From the NCBI RefSeq assembly GCF_937898475.1, contig NZ_CALEJS010000010.1, positions 248,001-312,000 on the forward strand: a stretch of 64,000 bases of DNA, written 5' to 3'. The notes under the pieces are model-generated. The model did not search any database and was not told where the DNA came from. It saw only the letters and a list, made by a program, of their open reading frames with translations. How positions within the stretch are numbered: position 1 is the stretch's first letter; every line of letters starts with the position of its first letter. The position numbers were made by a program, and so were the translations under genes. Of the stretch, positions 35,219 through 43,235 are shown piece by piece. The DNA comes from an uncultured Chitinophaga sp. (lineage in GTDB: Bacteria > Bacteroidota > Bacteroidia > Chitinophagales > Chitinophagaceae).

Positions 35219-35243
35219 ATATTGCAATATGTGCTAATATTAG
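35219..35243. promoter_or_regulatory. Two adjacent palindromes in a divergent gap
   Basis: ATATTGCAATAT (35219-35230, perfect 12-nt palindrome) and CTAATATTAG (35234-35243, perfect 10-nt palindrome) are 3 bp apart in the 213-bp divergent region between the giant PKD gene (minus) and the rhodanese-thioredoxin gene (plus). They could be binding sites for a dimeric regulator, but AT-rich palindromes also arise by chance. Confidence 0.3.
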
Positions 35244-35321
35244 TAAGCTTGTACTGCTGAAAACAGCAATAAGGTGATAGTCACCGGTTTTTTATGATCT
35301 TTGTATTGGAAAAAGAATGAT

Positions 35322-36008
35322 ATGAAATTTTGCCTGAACGTATTACCTGCTGTAGCGGCTTATTTGCTGTTTACATCCTATGCAGTGGCCCAGACCGTAA
35401 ATGTGGAAACTTTTGACAAAGGTATGCACGCGGAGAACGTGCAGCTGTTTGATGTAAGAACCGCGCAGGAGTTCAGCTCCGGCCATATCAGCGGTTCATT
35501 GCAGGCGGATTATACCAATCCTGCGGAGTTTGCAGAACGGGTACAGTATCTCGATAAACAAAAGCCCGTTTACATTTACTGCCTCAGCGGCGGCCGTAGT
35601 GCGGCAGCGGCTAAATGGATGCGTGAAAATGGTTTTAAAGAGGTAGTGGAAATGGATGGCGGTATACGAGCATGGAAGGAAGCCGGCAAACCCCTGGAAG
35701 GTGCGGCCGCAGAAAAGCAGCTGGCGCTGAATGATTTCAGGGAGTCTGTTCAGCATGGCCTGGTGCTGGTGGATGTTGGCGCAGCATGGTGTCCGCCCTG
35801 CCGGGCAATGGAACCGGTGCTGCAGGCCTTCCTGAAAGAACATCCGGATGTGAAGCTGGTAAAGGTAGACGGCGGAAAAGACCAGGAGGTGATGCAGGCA
35901 ATCAGCGCCAAAAAATTACCCACCTTTGTTTTCTATAAAGCGGGAAAAGAGGCATGGAGGAAAGAAGGTATTGTGGAAAAGAAGGAACTGGAAGCCGTGC
36001 TGCAGTGA
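35322..36008 (+). CDS. Periplasmic rhodanese-thioredoxin fusion protein
   Basis: A 228-residue exported protein: signal peptide (about 1-24, ending AVAQ), rhodanese domain (about 30-120) with the active-site loop YCLSGGRSAAAA, then a thioredoxin domain (about 130-228) with the redox motif AWCPPCRAM and the cis-Pro segment KKLPTFVFY. The combination puts a sulfurtransferase and a disulfide reductase/isomerase activity on one periplasmic chain; a role in handling persulfide or thiol stress in the envelope is inferred, not shown. I start at ATG 35322; a near-consensus -7 box GATCTTTG lies 17-24 bp upstream. It is a single gene, convergent with the M32 carboxypeptidase gene. Confidence 0.9.
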   Translation: MKFCLNVLPAVAAYLLFTSYAVAQTVNVETFDKGMHAENVQLFDVRTAQEFSSGHISGSLQADYTNPAEFAERVQYLDKQKPVYIYCLSGGRSAAAAKWMRENGFKEVVEMDGGIRAWKEAGKPLEGAAAEKQLALNDFRESVQHGLVLVDVGAAWCPPCRAMEPVLQAFLKEHPDVKLVKVDGGKDQEVMQAISAKKLPTFVFYKAGKEAWRKEGIVEKKELEAVLQ

Positions 36009-36154
36009 TGGTTGGTACCAGTTCCGTATCATTCCCGGTATACCCCCTCTTTACCCCGCAGTTTACCGGGTAGATCTGTATAGATTCCCCGGACATTATC
36101 CGGATGAAGCGTATTGATGTTGCATAGATGTCGTATCTCTTTAAGAGGTACTTC

Positions 36155-36187
36155 ATCGCTACTATATCGCTACTATATCTCTACTAT
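36155..36187. repeat. Three tandem 11-bp repeats
   Basis: ATCGCTACTAT, ATCGCTACTAT, ATCTCTACTAT follow one another without spacing in the 205-bp convergent gap 36009-36213. A small hairpin GTATCTC/GAGGTAC lies just before (36133-36151). No open frame or terminator with a T-run is evident in this gap. Confidence 0.7.
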
Positions 36188-36213
36188 ATCCTGGGAGCAG
36201 ACTTTTACTGCTT

Positions 36214-37722
36214 TCAGCTATAGATCTCCCCGAACTTCTCTTCTGCATATTGCAGGAAATACTGAAAATCCAGCGGTTTGCCGGTCACCTTTTCACACAG
36301 TTCGTTTGAAGTATAAAAGCGGCCGTGGGCGTGTACGTTTGCACGCAGCCAGTCCAGTAATGGCTTAAACTGCCCTGTTGATACCTGTTCTGTAAGTCCG
36401 GGCAGTTGCTGTTGTGCCGCAGCAAAAAGCTGTGCCGCGTAGAAGCTGCCGAGCGAATAAGTAGGGAAGTATCCAAAGCTGCCATGCGACCAGTGAATGT
36501 CCTGCAGGATGCCCTGGTTATCGCCGGGGGGTGTAACGTGCAGGTATTCCTGGTAGTAGCGGTTCCATACCTGGTCCAGGTCTTTGGTGGTGTAAGTGCC
36601 TTCCAGTAAGCCCTTCTCAATTTCATAGCGGATCATCACGTGAAAGTGGTAGGTCAGCTCATCGGCTTCCGTGCGTATCAGGGAGGGCTGTACCTGGTTG
36701 ATGCCTTTATAGAAGGCGGTCAGCGGCACCTCTTTCAGGTGCTGCGGGAAGCTTTGCTGCAATTGCGGGTAGTAATGCTGCCAGAAGGCCAGGCTGCGGC
36801 CTACGTTGTTTTCCCAGAGGCGTGACTGTGATTCGTGAATGCCCAGGCTGGCGGCCTCTCCGCAGGGAAGGCCGTATTCATCTACCGGAAGTCCCTGCTC
36901 ATATAGGGCGTGGCCGCCTTCATGGATGCAGCTCCAGGTCATATTGCCGAAATCATTTTCATCAATACGGGTAGTAACCCTTACGTCCTGCGGGTTGAAG
37001 CTGGTGGTGAAGGGATGTTCAGAAATATCCTGGCGGCCGGCGGCCATATCATACCCCATATCTTTCAGCAGGGCAATGCCCAGCTGCCATTGCTGGTTGC
37101 GGTCATAGTGTTTGTGCAGGAAGTCCTTGTTTACCTGGGGGCGCTGTTCTATACGGCGCAGCAGCGGGGTAAGGGCTTTCTTCACATCGTCAAAGATGGT
37201 ATCCAGCATGGCGGTGGTGGCGCCTTTCTCGTATTCGTTAACAAGTGCATTGTAGGGATGGCCCTCGTATCCCAGTATGCCGGCTTCCTGTTTTTTCAGC
37301 TCCGCCATTTTTGACAAAAGGGGCTCAAACTCCGCATAGCTGTTGGCTTTACGCGCTTTGATCCAGGCATGGTAGGCGGCATTGGTGGCCTGAGACAATG
37401 CTGCCACAAAGGTGGAGGGGTATTTTTTGTTCTTCTCGTAATCTTCGAGCGAGAGGGCCACGTTCTTTTGCTGTACAGCGCTCAGGTCTGTACGCTGGTG
37501 CAGCTCCTTTAACAGCTCGCCCAGCTCACTGGCGGTGAACATTTCATGGGCAATGGTAGACAGCGTGGTCAGTTGTTGTCCGCGGAAGGCCGCTCCCTTC
37601 TCCGGCAGGTAGGTTTCCTGGTCCCAGCCTAATACCGCCATGGCATTGCGCACGTCTGCAATCTGCTGCATTTTCTCTTTGTAGCGGCTATAAAGTTCAT
37701 TGGATGATGTTACGGTCGTCAT
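36214..37722 (-). CDS. Carboxypeptidase M32
   Basis: A 502-residue zinc carboxypeptidase (Taq carboxypeptidase family). The metal-binding HExxH motif is seen as CIHEGGHALYEQGLP (about residues 265-279), preceded by DVRVTTRIDENDFG and followed by GIHESQSRLWENNVGRS, which carries the third zinc-ligand Glu. The C-terminal IRYEIEKGLLEG, GILQDIHWSHGSFGYFPTY and LGSFYAAQL segments are also typical. No signal peptide, so cytosolic removal of C-terminal amino acids from peptides. Length is normal. It is divergent from the Nif3-like gene with only 40 bp between start codons. Confidence 0.96.
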   Translation of the reverse strand: MTTVTSSNELYSRYKEKMQQIADVRNAMAVLGWDQETYLPEKGAAFRGQQLTTLSTIAHEMFTASELGELLKELHQRTDLSAVQQKNVALSLEDYEKNKKYPSTFVAALSQATNAAYHAWIKARKANSYAEFEPLLSKMAELKKQEAGILGYEGHPYNALVNEYEKGATTAMLDTIFDDVKKALTPLLRRIEQRPQVNKDFLHKHYDRNQQWQLGIALLKDMGYDMAAGRQDISEHPFTTSFNPQDVRVTTRIDENDFGNMTWSCIHEGGHALYEQGLPVDEYGLPCGEAASLGIHESQSRLWENNVGRSLAFWQHYYPQLQQSFPQHLKEVPLTAFYKGINQVQPSLIRTEADELTYHFHVMIRYEIEKGLLEGTYTTKDLDQVWNRYYQEYLHVTPPGDNQGILQDIHWSHGSFGYFPTYSLGSFYAAQLFAAAQQQLPGLTEQVSTGQFKPLLDWLRANVHAHGRFYTSNELCEKVTGKPLDFQYFLQYAEEKFGEIYS

Positions 37723-37762
37723 GACGGCAAATTAATAATTTAAAATCCATTAATTTTCGCCT

Positions 37763-38857
37763 ATGAAGATAAAGGATATCATCAACGCCATAGAATCATT
37801 CGCACCCCTGCAGTACCAGGAAAGCTATGATAATGCAGGGCTGCTGTTTGGCCATCCGGACTGGGAGCTGAGTAATGCATTACTGAGCCTGGATGCTACG
37901 GAAGCAGTGATAGACGAGGCGATTGCACGTAACTGTAACCTGGTGGTGGCCCACCATCCCATTGTATTTGGCGGACTTAAAAAGATCACCGGCAGCAATT
38001 ACGTGGAGCGGGTGGCCATCAAAGCCATCAAGCACGATATCGCGGTATATGCCGCCCATACCAATCTCGATAATGTGCGGGACGGGGTATGCGGGATGAT
38101 GGCGCAACGCCTTGGCCTGGAGCAGTGCCGGGTGCTGGCGCCCAAAAAAGACGTACTGAAGAAGCTCTTTACCTTTGTGCCCCATGCGGAGGCTGAAAAG
38201 GTGAGGGCGGCCCTGTTTGCCGCGGGAGCAGGCCATATCGGCAACTACAGCGAATGCAGCTTTAATGCCGAAGGCAGCGGCACCTTTAAGGCGGGAGCGG
38301 GAACGGATCCTTTTGTGGGGCAGCAGGGACAACGGCATACAGAGCCGGAAACCAGGCTGGAAGTGATCTTCCCCCTGTACCTCGAAGGACGGGTGATACA
38401 GGCCCTGCTGAACAGCCATCCTTATGAAGAGGTGGCTTATGATATTGTACGGCTGGATAATGCATATCAGCAGGTGGGCTCGGGCCTGATCGGCACGCTG
38501 GCGCAGCCCATGGAGGAGACCGCCTTTCTGCAGCTGGTAAAAGAACAGTTCCAGACAGGCTGTGTACGCTATACGCCTTTAAGGGGCCAACCGGTAAAAA
38601 AGGTGGCCCTTTGCGGGGGAGCGGGCAGTTTCCTGCTGAAGAAAGCCATTGCCGCCGGGGCGGATGCCTATATCTCTGCCGACTTCAAGTACCACGAGTT
38701 CTTTGATGCTGAGAACCAGCTTATTATAGCAGATGTGGGTCATTTTGAAAGCGAGCAGTTCACAGTTGAATTATTTTACAATATTTTGACCGAAAAATTT
38801 CGTAATTTCGCGCCTCTTAAATCTACAATTCGTACAAATCCGGTAAATTATTTATAA
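37763..38857 (+). CDS. Nif3-like dinuclear metal centre protein (GTP cyclohydrolase I type 2 / DUF34)
   Basis: A 364-residue protein of the YbgI/Nif3 family. Metal-ligand segments are visible: LVVAHHPIVFGGLKKI (about residue 55), AAHTNLDNVRDGVC (about 94) and, after an inserted PII-like domain (about 130-235), the C-terminal VGHFESEQF (about residue 330). The longer form with the insert is common in Bacteroidota and Firmicutes. The biochemical role is still not settled, so only the fold and metal site can be asserted. The zinc-ribbon gene follows 8 bp after the stop and is often adjacent in related genomes, suggesting a conserved two-gene unit. Confidence 0.94.
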   Translation: MKIKDIINAIESFAPLQYQESYDNAGLLFGHPDWELSNALLSLDATEAVIDEAIARNCNLVVAHHPIVFGGLKKITGSNYVERVAIKAIKHDIAVYAAHTNLDNVRDGVCGMMAQRLGLEQCRVLAPKKDVLKKLFTFVPHAEAEKVRAALFAAGAGHIGNYSECSFNAEGSGTFKAGAGTDPFVGQQGQRHTEPETRLEVIFPLYLEGRVIQALLNSHPYEEVAYDIVRLDNAYQQVGSGLIGTLAQPMEETAFLQLVKEQFQTGCVRYTPLRGQPVKKVALCGGAGSFLLKKAIAAGADAYISADFKYHEFFDAENQLIIADVGHFESEQFTVELFYNILTEKFRNFAPLKSTIRTNPVNYL

Positions 38858-38865
38858 AACAATAT

Positions 38866-39618
38866 ATGGCTACTGTAAAAGAATACTCCGTAGAGGAAAA
38901 ACTGGTGTCTGTACTCAAGCTGCAGAAGATAGATTCCAAGCTGGACGAGATCCAGGTACTGAAAGGAGAGTTGCCAATAGAAGTAAAAGACCTGGAAGAT
39001 GAGGTGGAAGGGCTGAATACCCGCCTGTCTCATGTGGAAGATGAACTGAGGGGCATCCAGGACTTTATTGCCAACAAAAAGGCAGCGATCAAAGAGTCCG
39101 AGGCATTGGTAAAGAAGTATGAGAAGCAGCAGGACAACGTAAAGAACAACCGCGAGTTTGAAGCTATCACAAAGGAAATTGAAATGCAGACGCTGGAGAT
39201 CAAACTGGCGGAAAAGCATATCAAGGACGCTAACGAAGAAATAAAAGACAAGACCAGGTTACTGGAATCTGCCAAGAAGGCGATCGTTGATAAAGAAGCG
39301 AACCTGAAGCACAAGAAAGGCGAGCTGGAAAAGATCATCGGTGAAACTGACAAGGAAGAAAAGCAGATCCGTAAACAGAGCGAGGAAGCCCGTACCAAGG
39401 TAGAGCCCCGCTTACTGGCTGCCTACGAAAAGATCCGCAAGAACTACCGTAACGGTCTGGCTGTGGTATCTATCGTGCGTGATTCCTGCGGCGGCTGTTT
39501 TAACGCTATCCCCCCTCAGCGTCAGGCAGAGATCCGTCAGCGTAAGAAGATCATTGTATGTGAGCACTGCGGTCGTATCGTGGTAGACAATGACCTGGAA
39601 GCTACGGTAACGATCTAA
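38866..39618 (+). CDS. Coiled-coil C4-type zinc-ribbon protein (COG1579)
   Basis: A 250-residue protein with about 170 residues of charged coiled coil (EEKLVSVLKLQKIDSKLDEIQ ... EIEMQTLEIKLAEKHIKDANEEIKDK) followed by a zinc ribbon with two Cys pairs, CGGCFNAIPPQ and CEHCGRIV (about 203-240). This is the family of chlamydial CT398; a nucleic-acid or secretion-related scaffold role has been suggested for members, but nothing is certain. It starts 8 bp after the Nif3-like gene and is followed 23 bp later by a 17-bp stem terminator, so the pair is one transcription unit. Confidence 0.92.
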   Translation: MATVKEYSVEEKLVSVLKLQKIDSKLDEIQVLKGELPIEVKDLEDEVEGLNTRLSHVEDELRGIQDFIANKKAAIKESEALVKKYEKQQDNVKNNREFEAITKEIEMQTLEIKLAEKHIKDANEEIKDKTRLLESAKKAIVDKEANLKHKKGELEKIIGETDKEEKQIRKQSEEARTKVEPRLLAAYEKIRKNYRNGLAVVSIVRDSCGGCFNAIPPQRQAEIRQRKKIIVCEHCGRIVVDNDLEATVTI

Positions 39619-39641
39619 GTTCGTTTTTCAAAGAAATAATC

Positions 39642-39684
39642 AGCAGTTGACAGTCAGGTATCCTGGTTGTTAACTGCTTTTTTT
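39642..39684 (+). terminator. Terminator with 17-bp stem of CAGTTGAC-type words
   Basis: 39642-39658 pairs with 39662-39678 over 17 positions around loop TAT, followed by T7. Fourteen pairs are Watson-Crick and three are G.U, all allowed in the plus-sense RNA. The stem vocabulary (AGCAGTTGACAG, GTTAACTGCT) resembles the GTTAGC word arrays, linking terminators and word arrays. Confidence 0.85.
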
Positions 39685-39744
39685 GTACCAGCGGGTAAGC
39701 ACTGGTCACTGCCGCCTGTTAAAACGTTTGGAACGGAATTTGAC

Positions 39745-39752
39745 TACCTTTG
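39745..39752 (+). promoter_or_regulatory. Promoter -7 box TACCTTTG for the TPR gene
   Basis: Exact TAnnTTTG ending 3 bp before the start codon at 39756, with a TTTG at 39727-39730 as a rather close -33 candidate. Such a position implies a leaderless or nearly leaderless transcript. Confidence 0.5.
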
Positions 39753-39755
39753 GCC

Positions 39756-41240
39756 ATGCGTATTTTCCTAACGCTCACGTTGTTGAGTATCTTTTTCTCC
39801 GCTTCTGCCCGTCAAAAGGCATATGATTTTAATACACGCTGCCAGCAAGCCTATGAGGCCATCATGCAACTGCGCATTGATGATGGGAAGGCGCTGCTGG
39901 AAGCTGAAAAAAGGGAACATCCTGATAACCTGATCCCTTACTTTCTTGACAATTACGCTGATTTTTTCCCCTTGTATTTTAATGAGGATCCGGCCATGTA
40001 TAACGCCCGGAAGGGGTTACGCAGCACCCGCCTTTCAAAGATGGAAGAGGGCCCGGAAAGCTCGCCTTATTACCTGTACACACAGGCGGCCATCAAATTC
40101 CAGTGGGCACTGATCCGTATTAAATTCGGGGATCGGTGGGATGCCGGATGGGAAATACGCAAGGCTTACCAGACCCTGAAAGACAACCAGCGCAAGTTTC
40201 CGCAGTTCCTGCCCAATACGATGCTGCTGGGCACCATGCAAACCGTGTTCGGCACCATTCCCGATGGTTATAAATGGGTGAGCAATATGCTGGGCATGAA
40301 GGGCAGCATTAAAGACGGTATGCATGCCCTGCAGAATTTCATTGACAGCAATGCGCCGCAGGCACAGCTTTTCAGGCCGGAAGCCTGCTATTATTACTGC
40401 TATCTCAAGCTCACCATGGAGAATAAGCCGGATGAGCTCTGGCAGTTCATCCAAAGCCGTCACCTCGATACCCGTAACAACTACCTGTTTGCCATCATGG
40501 TGGCCAACCTGGCCCTCAACAACCAGAAGGCGGAGATGGGCGTTAAAATACTGACAGAACGGAACCAAAGTGCGCAATACGCAGATATAGTTTATGAAAA
40601 CTATCTGCTGGGTATGTTGAAGCTGGTGCGCATGGAGGATGACGCCCATGTATACCTGGAGAAATTCGTAAATAATTTCAAAGGCAGGTTTTACCTGAAA
40701 CAGGCCTTACAACGCCTCAGCTGGTACTATTACATTCATGGCAATATGGATGCGGCCAATAAGTACCGGGCCATGATACTTACCCGTGGCAGCACTGATA
40801 TTGATGAAGATAAGCAGGCACTGAAGGAAGCGAAAAGCGGTAAATGGCCCAATGCCGTGCTGCTGAAAGCACGCCTGCTGAGCGATGGCGGCATGTTCAG
40901 TGAAGCGCTGAAACTATTGCAGCATAAGAAAGCGGCAGATTTTGCGCTGATAGAAGAAAGACTGGAATATGCCTATCGCCTGGGCCGTATCTATGATGAG
41001 ATGGGCATGGATGATCAGGCCATCCAGATGTATGAGGCCACTGTAAAGGCAGGGGCCAACCGCCCCGAATATTTTGCGGCAAGGGCGGCCCTGCAGATGG
41101 GATATATTTACGAGAAACGTAACGACAAAGTTAAAGCCCGGCAATGCTTCCAAAGCTGCCTGGATATGCAGGGCCATGATTATAAGAACTCGCTTGATCA
41201 GCGGGCCAAAGCCGGGATACAACGGGTGAACGGCAAATAA
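39756..41240 (+). CDS. Exported tetratricopeptide-repeat protein
   Basis: A 494-residue protein with a short signal peptide (MRIFLTLTLLSIFFSASA) and a helical body. TPR-like pairs are recognisable near the C-terminus (LIEERLEYAYRLGRIYDEMGMDDQAIQMYEATVKAG; AALQMGYIYEKRNDKVKARQCFQSCLDM). The N-terminal part (QQAYEAIMQLRIDDGKALLEAEKREHPDNLIPYFLDNYADFF) is conserved in appearance but not assigned to a named family. A periplasmic scaffolding role is inferred from TPRs plus signal peptide only. Single gene between terminators at 39642 and 41276. Confidence 0.85.
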   Translation: MRIFLTLTLLSIFFSASARQKAYDFNTRCQQAYEAIMQLRIDDGKALLEAEKREHPDNLIPYFLDNYADFFPLYFNEDPAMYNARKGLRSTRLSKMEEGPESSPYYLYTQAAIKFQWALIRIKFGDRWDAGWEIRKAYQTLKDNQRKFPQFLPNTMLLGTMQTVFGTIPDGYKWVSNMLGMKGSIKDGMHALQNFIDSNAPQAQLFRPEACYYYCYLKLTMENKPDELWQFIQSRHLDTRNNYLFAIMVANLALNNQKAEMGVKILTERNQSAQYADIVYENYLLGMLKLVRMEDDAHVYLEKFVNNFKGRFYLKQALQRLSWYYYIHGNMDAANKYRAMILTRGSTDIDEDKQALKEAKSGKWPNAVLLKARLLSDGGMFSEALKLLQHKKAADFALIEERLEYAYRLGRIYDEMGMDDQAIQMYEATVKAGANRPEYFAARAALQMGYIYEKRNDKVKARQCFQSCLDMQGHDYKNSLDQRAKAGIQRVNGK

Positions 41241-41275
41241 CCAGACAACCTGATCCGCCGGACGGCGGCATACAG

Positions 41276-41320
41276 ATCCGGGGGTGCGCAAATACATTTC
41301 GTTCCCCCGGATTTATTTTG
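41276..41320 (+). terminator. Probable terminator after the TPR gene
   Basis: Perfect 9-bp stem ATCCGGGGG / CCCCCGGAT with a 19-nt loop, followed by TTATTTTG. The loop is long and the T-tract interrupted, so strength is uncertain. Confidence 0.5.
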
Positions 41321-41423
41321 TGCAGGTGATGTTCGGGGAATCAGCGTGGCGGATTGTGCATAACTTATTGTTTAAATTTCGGGCTTTTAATTTTAATTCG
41401 TACCAGTAACGCAAACTCCCTAT

Positions 41424-43079
41424 ATGTTACAGAAACTGACTGTTAAGAATTACGCGATCATTGACCACCTGGAGATCGATTTCTCCGGCAGCCTTAACAT
41501 CATCACAGGTGAAACGGGCGCCGGTAAATCTATCCTGATGGGGGCATTGTCTCTGATACTGGGGGAAAGGGCAGATCCGGGGGTGTTATTCGACAAATCC
41601 GGCAAATGTGTGGTAGAAGGGCTGTTCAGGATCAAAAAGGCGCAGGTGGCTGAATTTTTTCAGCAACATGAACTGGACCAGGAAGAAGACAGCCTGATCA
41701 TACGCCGGGAGATCAGCGCCGCCGGTAAGTCGCGTGCATTTGTAAATGATACGCCGGTAAACCTCTCCCAGCTGGCAGACCTGAGCGGATACCTGGTAGA
41801 CCTTCACCAGCAGTTTGATACGCTGGAACTGGAAAAGAGCGATTTCCAGCGCAGGGTGATAGATGCTCTGGTAAATAAACCCGAGCAGCTGCAGCAGTAC
41901 CAGCAGCAATGGCAGCGCTATACCCAGGTGCAGCGCAACCTGAAACAGCTGCAGGAGCAGCGCGATAACGCCAATAAAGAGCTGGACTATAACAAATTCC
42001 TGCTGGATGAGCTGGAGGATGCAGCATTTACAGACAATGAGATCGAGTTGCGGGATGCAGAACTGAAAACATTGTCGCATGCCGAAGAGATCAAGAATAC
42101 CCTCAGCAAAGCGGTTTTCCAGCTGAAGGAAGATGAACAGCCGGTGCTGCAGCAGCTAAGGCAGCTGCAATCATCTTTGCAGGGGCTGTCCGGCTTCCAG
42201 GCAGAGCTGCCCGGCCTGGCAGAAAGACTGCAATCTGCTTACCTGGAATTACAGGATATCGCAAATGAAATAGAACGTATCAACGACGGCGTACAACACG
42301 ATGCCGCCCGGATAGAGCAGGTGAATGAAAGGCTGGCCACCGGCTACCGCCTGATGAAGAAGCATGGGGTGCAAACCACCGCAGACCTGCTGGAAGTAAA
42401 GGCGAACCTTGCAACGAGGGTGGAAAGCGCGCTGAATACAGATGAGCAGATCGCACAGCAGGAAAAGGAACTGGACACGCTGCTGCAATCGCTGCGGAAA
42501 GTGGCAGATGCTATCACTGCACAACGCAGGCAGCAGGCAGCGCCCTTTGAAAAGAAGGTAAACGCACTGCTGGCGCAGGTGGGGATGCCCAATGCCTGTT
42601 TAAAAGTAGATATCAGCGCCGGTCAGCTGCAGGCTTACGGGCAGGATAATATTGAGTTCCTGTTTGATGCCAACAAGAGCGGCCAGTTTGCGCCTATACG
42701 AAAAGTGGCATCGGGCGGTGAATTAAGCCGTTTGATGCTGTGCATCAAATCGCTGGTAGCGCAGTCTGTAGCACTGCCCACGCTGATCTTTGATGAGATA
42801 GACACTGGCATTTCTGGCGAGGCCGCCAGGCAGGTAGGCGTGATCCTGAAAGACCTGGCGCGTGCGCACCAGATCATCTGCATTACGCACCAGCCGCAGA
42901 TAGCCGGCAAAGCGAACGCACATTACTTTGTATATAAAGAAAGCCGAGGTGGCAAAGTGACCACCGGCGTACGTTTGCTCTCACAGGAAGAACGCATCAA
43001 CGCCATTGCCCAGATGCTGAGCGGTGAGAAGCCTACGGCAGCTGCGCTGGAGAATGCAAGGGAGATGGTGATGAATTGA
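41424..43079 (+). CDS. recN: DNA repair protein RecN
   Basis: A 551-residue SMC-like ATPase of double-strand break repair. Walker A is GETGAGKSILMGAL (about residues 29-42). The central about 150-350 region is antiparallel coiled coil (LQEQRDNANKELDYNKFLLDELEDAAF ...). The C-terminal ABC signature ASGGELSRLMLC and Walker B LIFDEIDTGISGEAA are intact, followed by QIICITHQPQIAGKANAHYFV. Full length and normal. It stands alone; the 156-bp gap to fabI contains a GTTAG-word inverted repeat rather than an obvious terminator. Confidence 0.97.
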   Translation: MLQKLTVKNYAIIDHLEIDFSGSLNIITGETGAGKSILMGALSLILGERADPGVLFDKSGKCVVEGLFRIKKAQVAEFFQQHELDQEEDSLIIRREISAAGKSRAFVNDTPVNLSQLADLSGYLVDLHQQFDTLELEKSDFQRRVIDALVNKPEQLQQYQQQWQRYTQVQRNLKQLQEQRDNANKELDYNKFLLDELEDAAFTDNEIELRDAELKTLSHAEEIKNTLSKAVFQLKEDEQPVLQQLRQLQSSLQGLSGFQAELPGLAERLQSAYLELQDIANEIERINDGVQHDAARIEQVNERLATGYRLMKKHGVQTTADLLEVKANLATRVESALNTDEQIAQQEKELDTLLQSLRKVADAITAQRRQQAAPFEKKVNALLAQVGMPNACLKVDISAGQLQAYGQDNIEFLFDANKSGQFAPIRKVASGGELSRLMLCIKSLVAQSVALPTLIFDEIDTGISGEAARQVGVILKDLARAHQIICITHQPQIAGKANAHYFVYKESRGGKVTTGVRLLSQEERINAIAQMLSGEKPTAAALENAREMVMN

Positions 43080-43129
43080 TTAGCTGCCAGCTGTTGGCGG
43101 TTAGCTGTTTGCTGGTGAACGTTGGTAGG

Positions 43130-43199
43130 TAGTTATTAGTTGTTAGGGAAAATTAATTGCCTCAGGCACTAACGGCTAATGACTAACAACTAACAACTA
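43130..43199. repeat. Inverted array of GTTGTTAG/CTAACAAC words
   Basis: CTAACAACTAACAACTA (43183-43199) is complementary to 43130-43146 with one transition in 17 bp and a 36-nt spacer. Further loose words (GGTTAGCTG, GTTAG, CTAACGGCTAATG) surround it from 43081. The second arm ends 7 bp before the fabI -7 box. Confidence 0.8.
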
Positions 43200-43206
43200 T
43201 TTATAC

Positions 43207-43214
43207 TATTTTTG
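43207..43214 (+). promoter_or_regulatory. Promoter -7 box TATTTTTG for fabI
   Basis: Exact TAnnTTTG, 21 bp before ATG 43236; the -33 position falls within the second arm of the word repeat. Confidence 0.6.
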
Positions 43215-43235
43215 CCGAAATTAATTTTTGACCCA

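Noticed and set aside
36155..36187. Possible CRISPR array from the tandem repeats
   Set aside because: The unit is 11 bp with no spacers and no cas genes are in the window.
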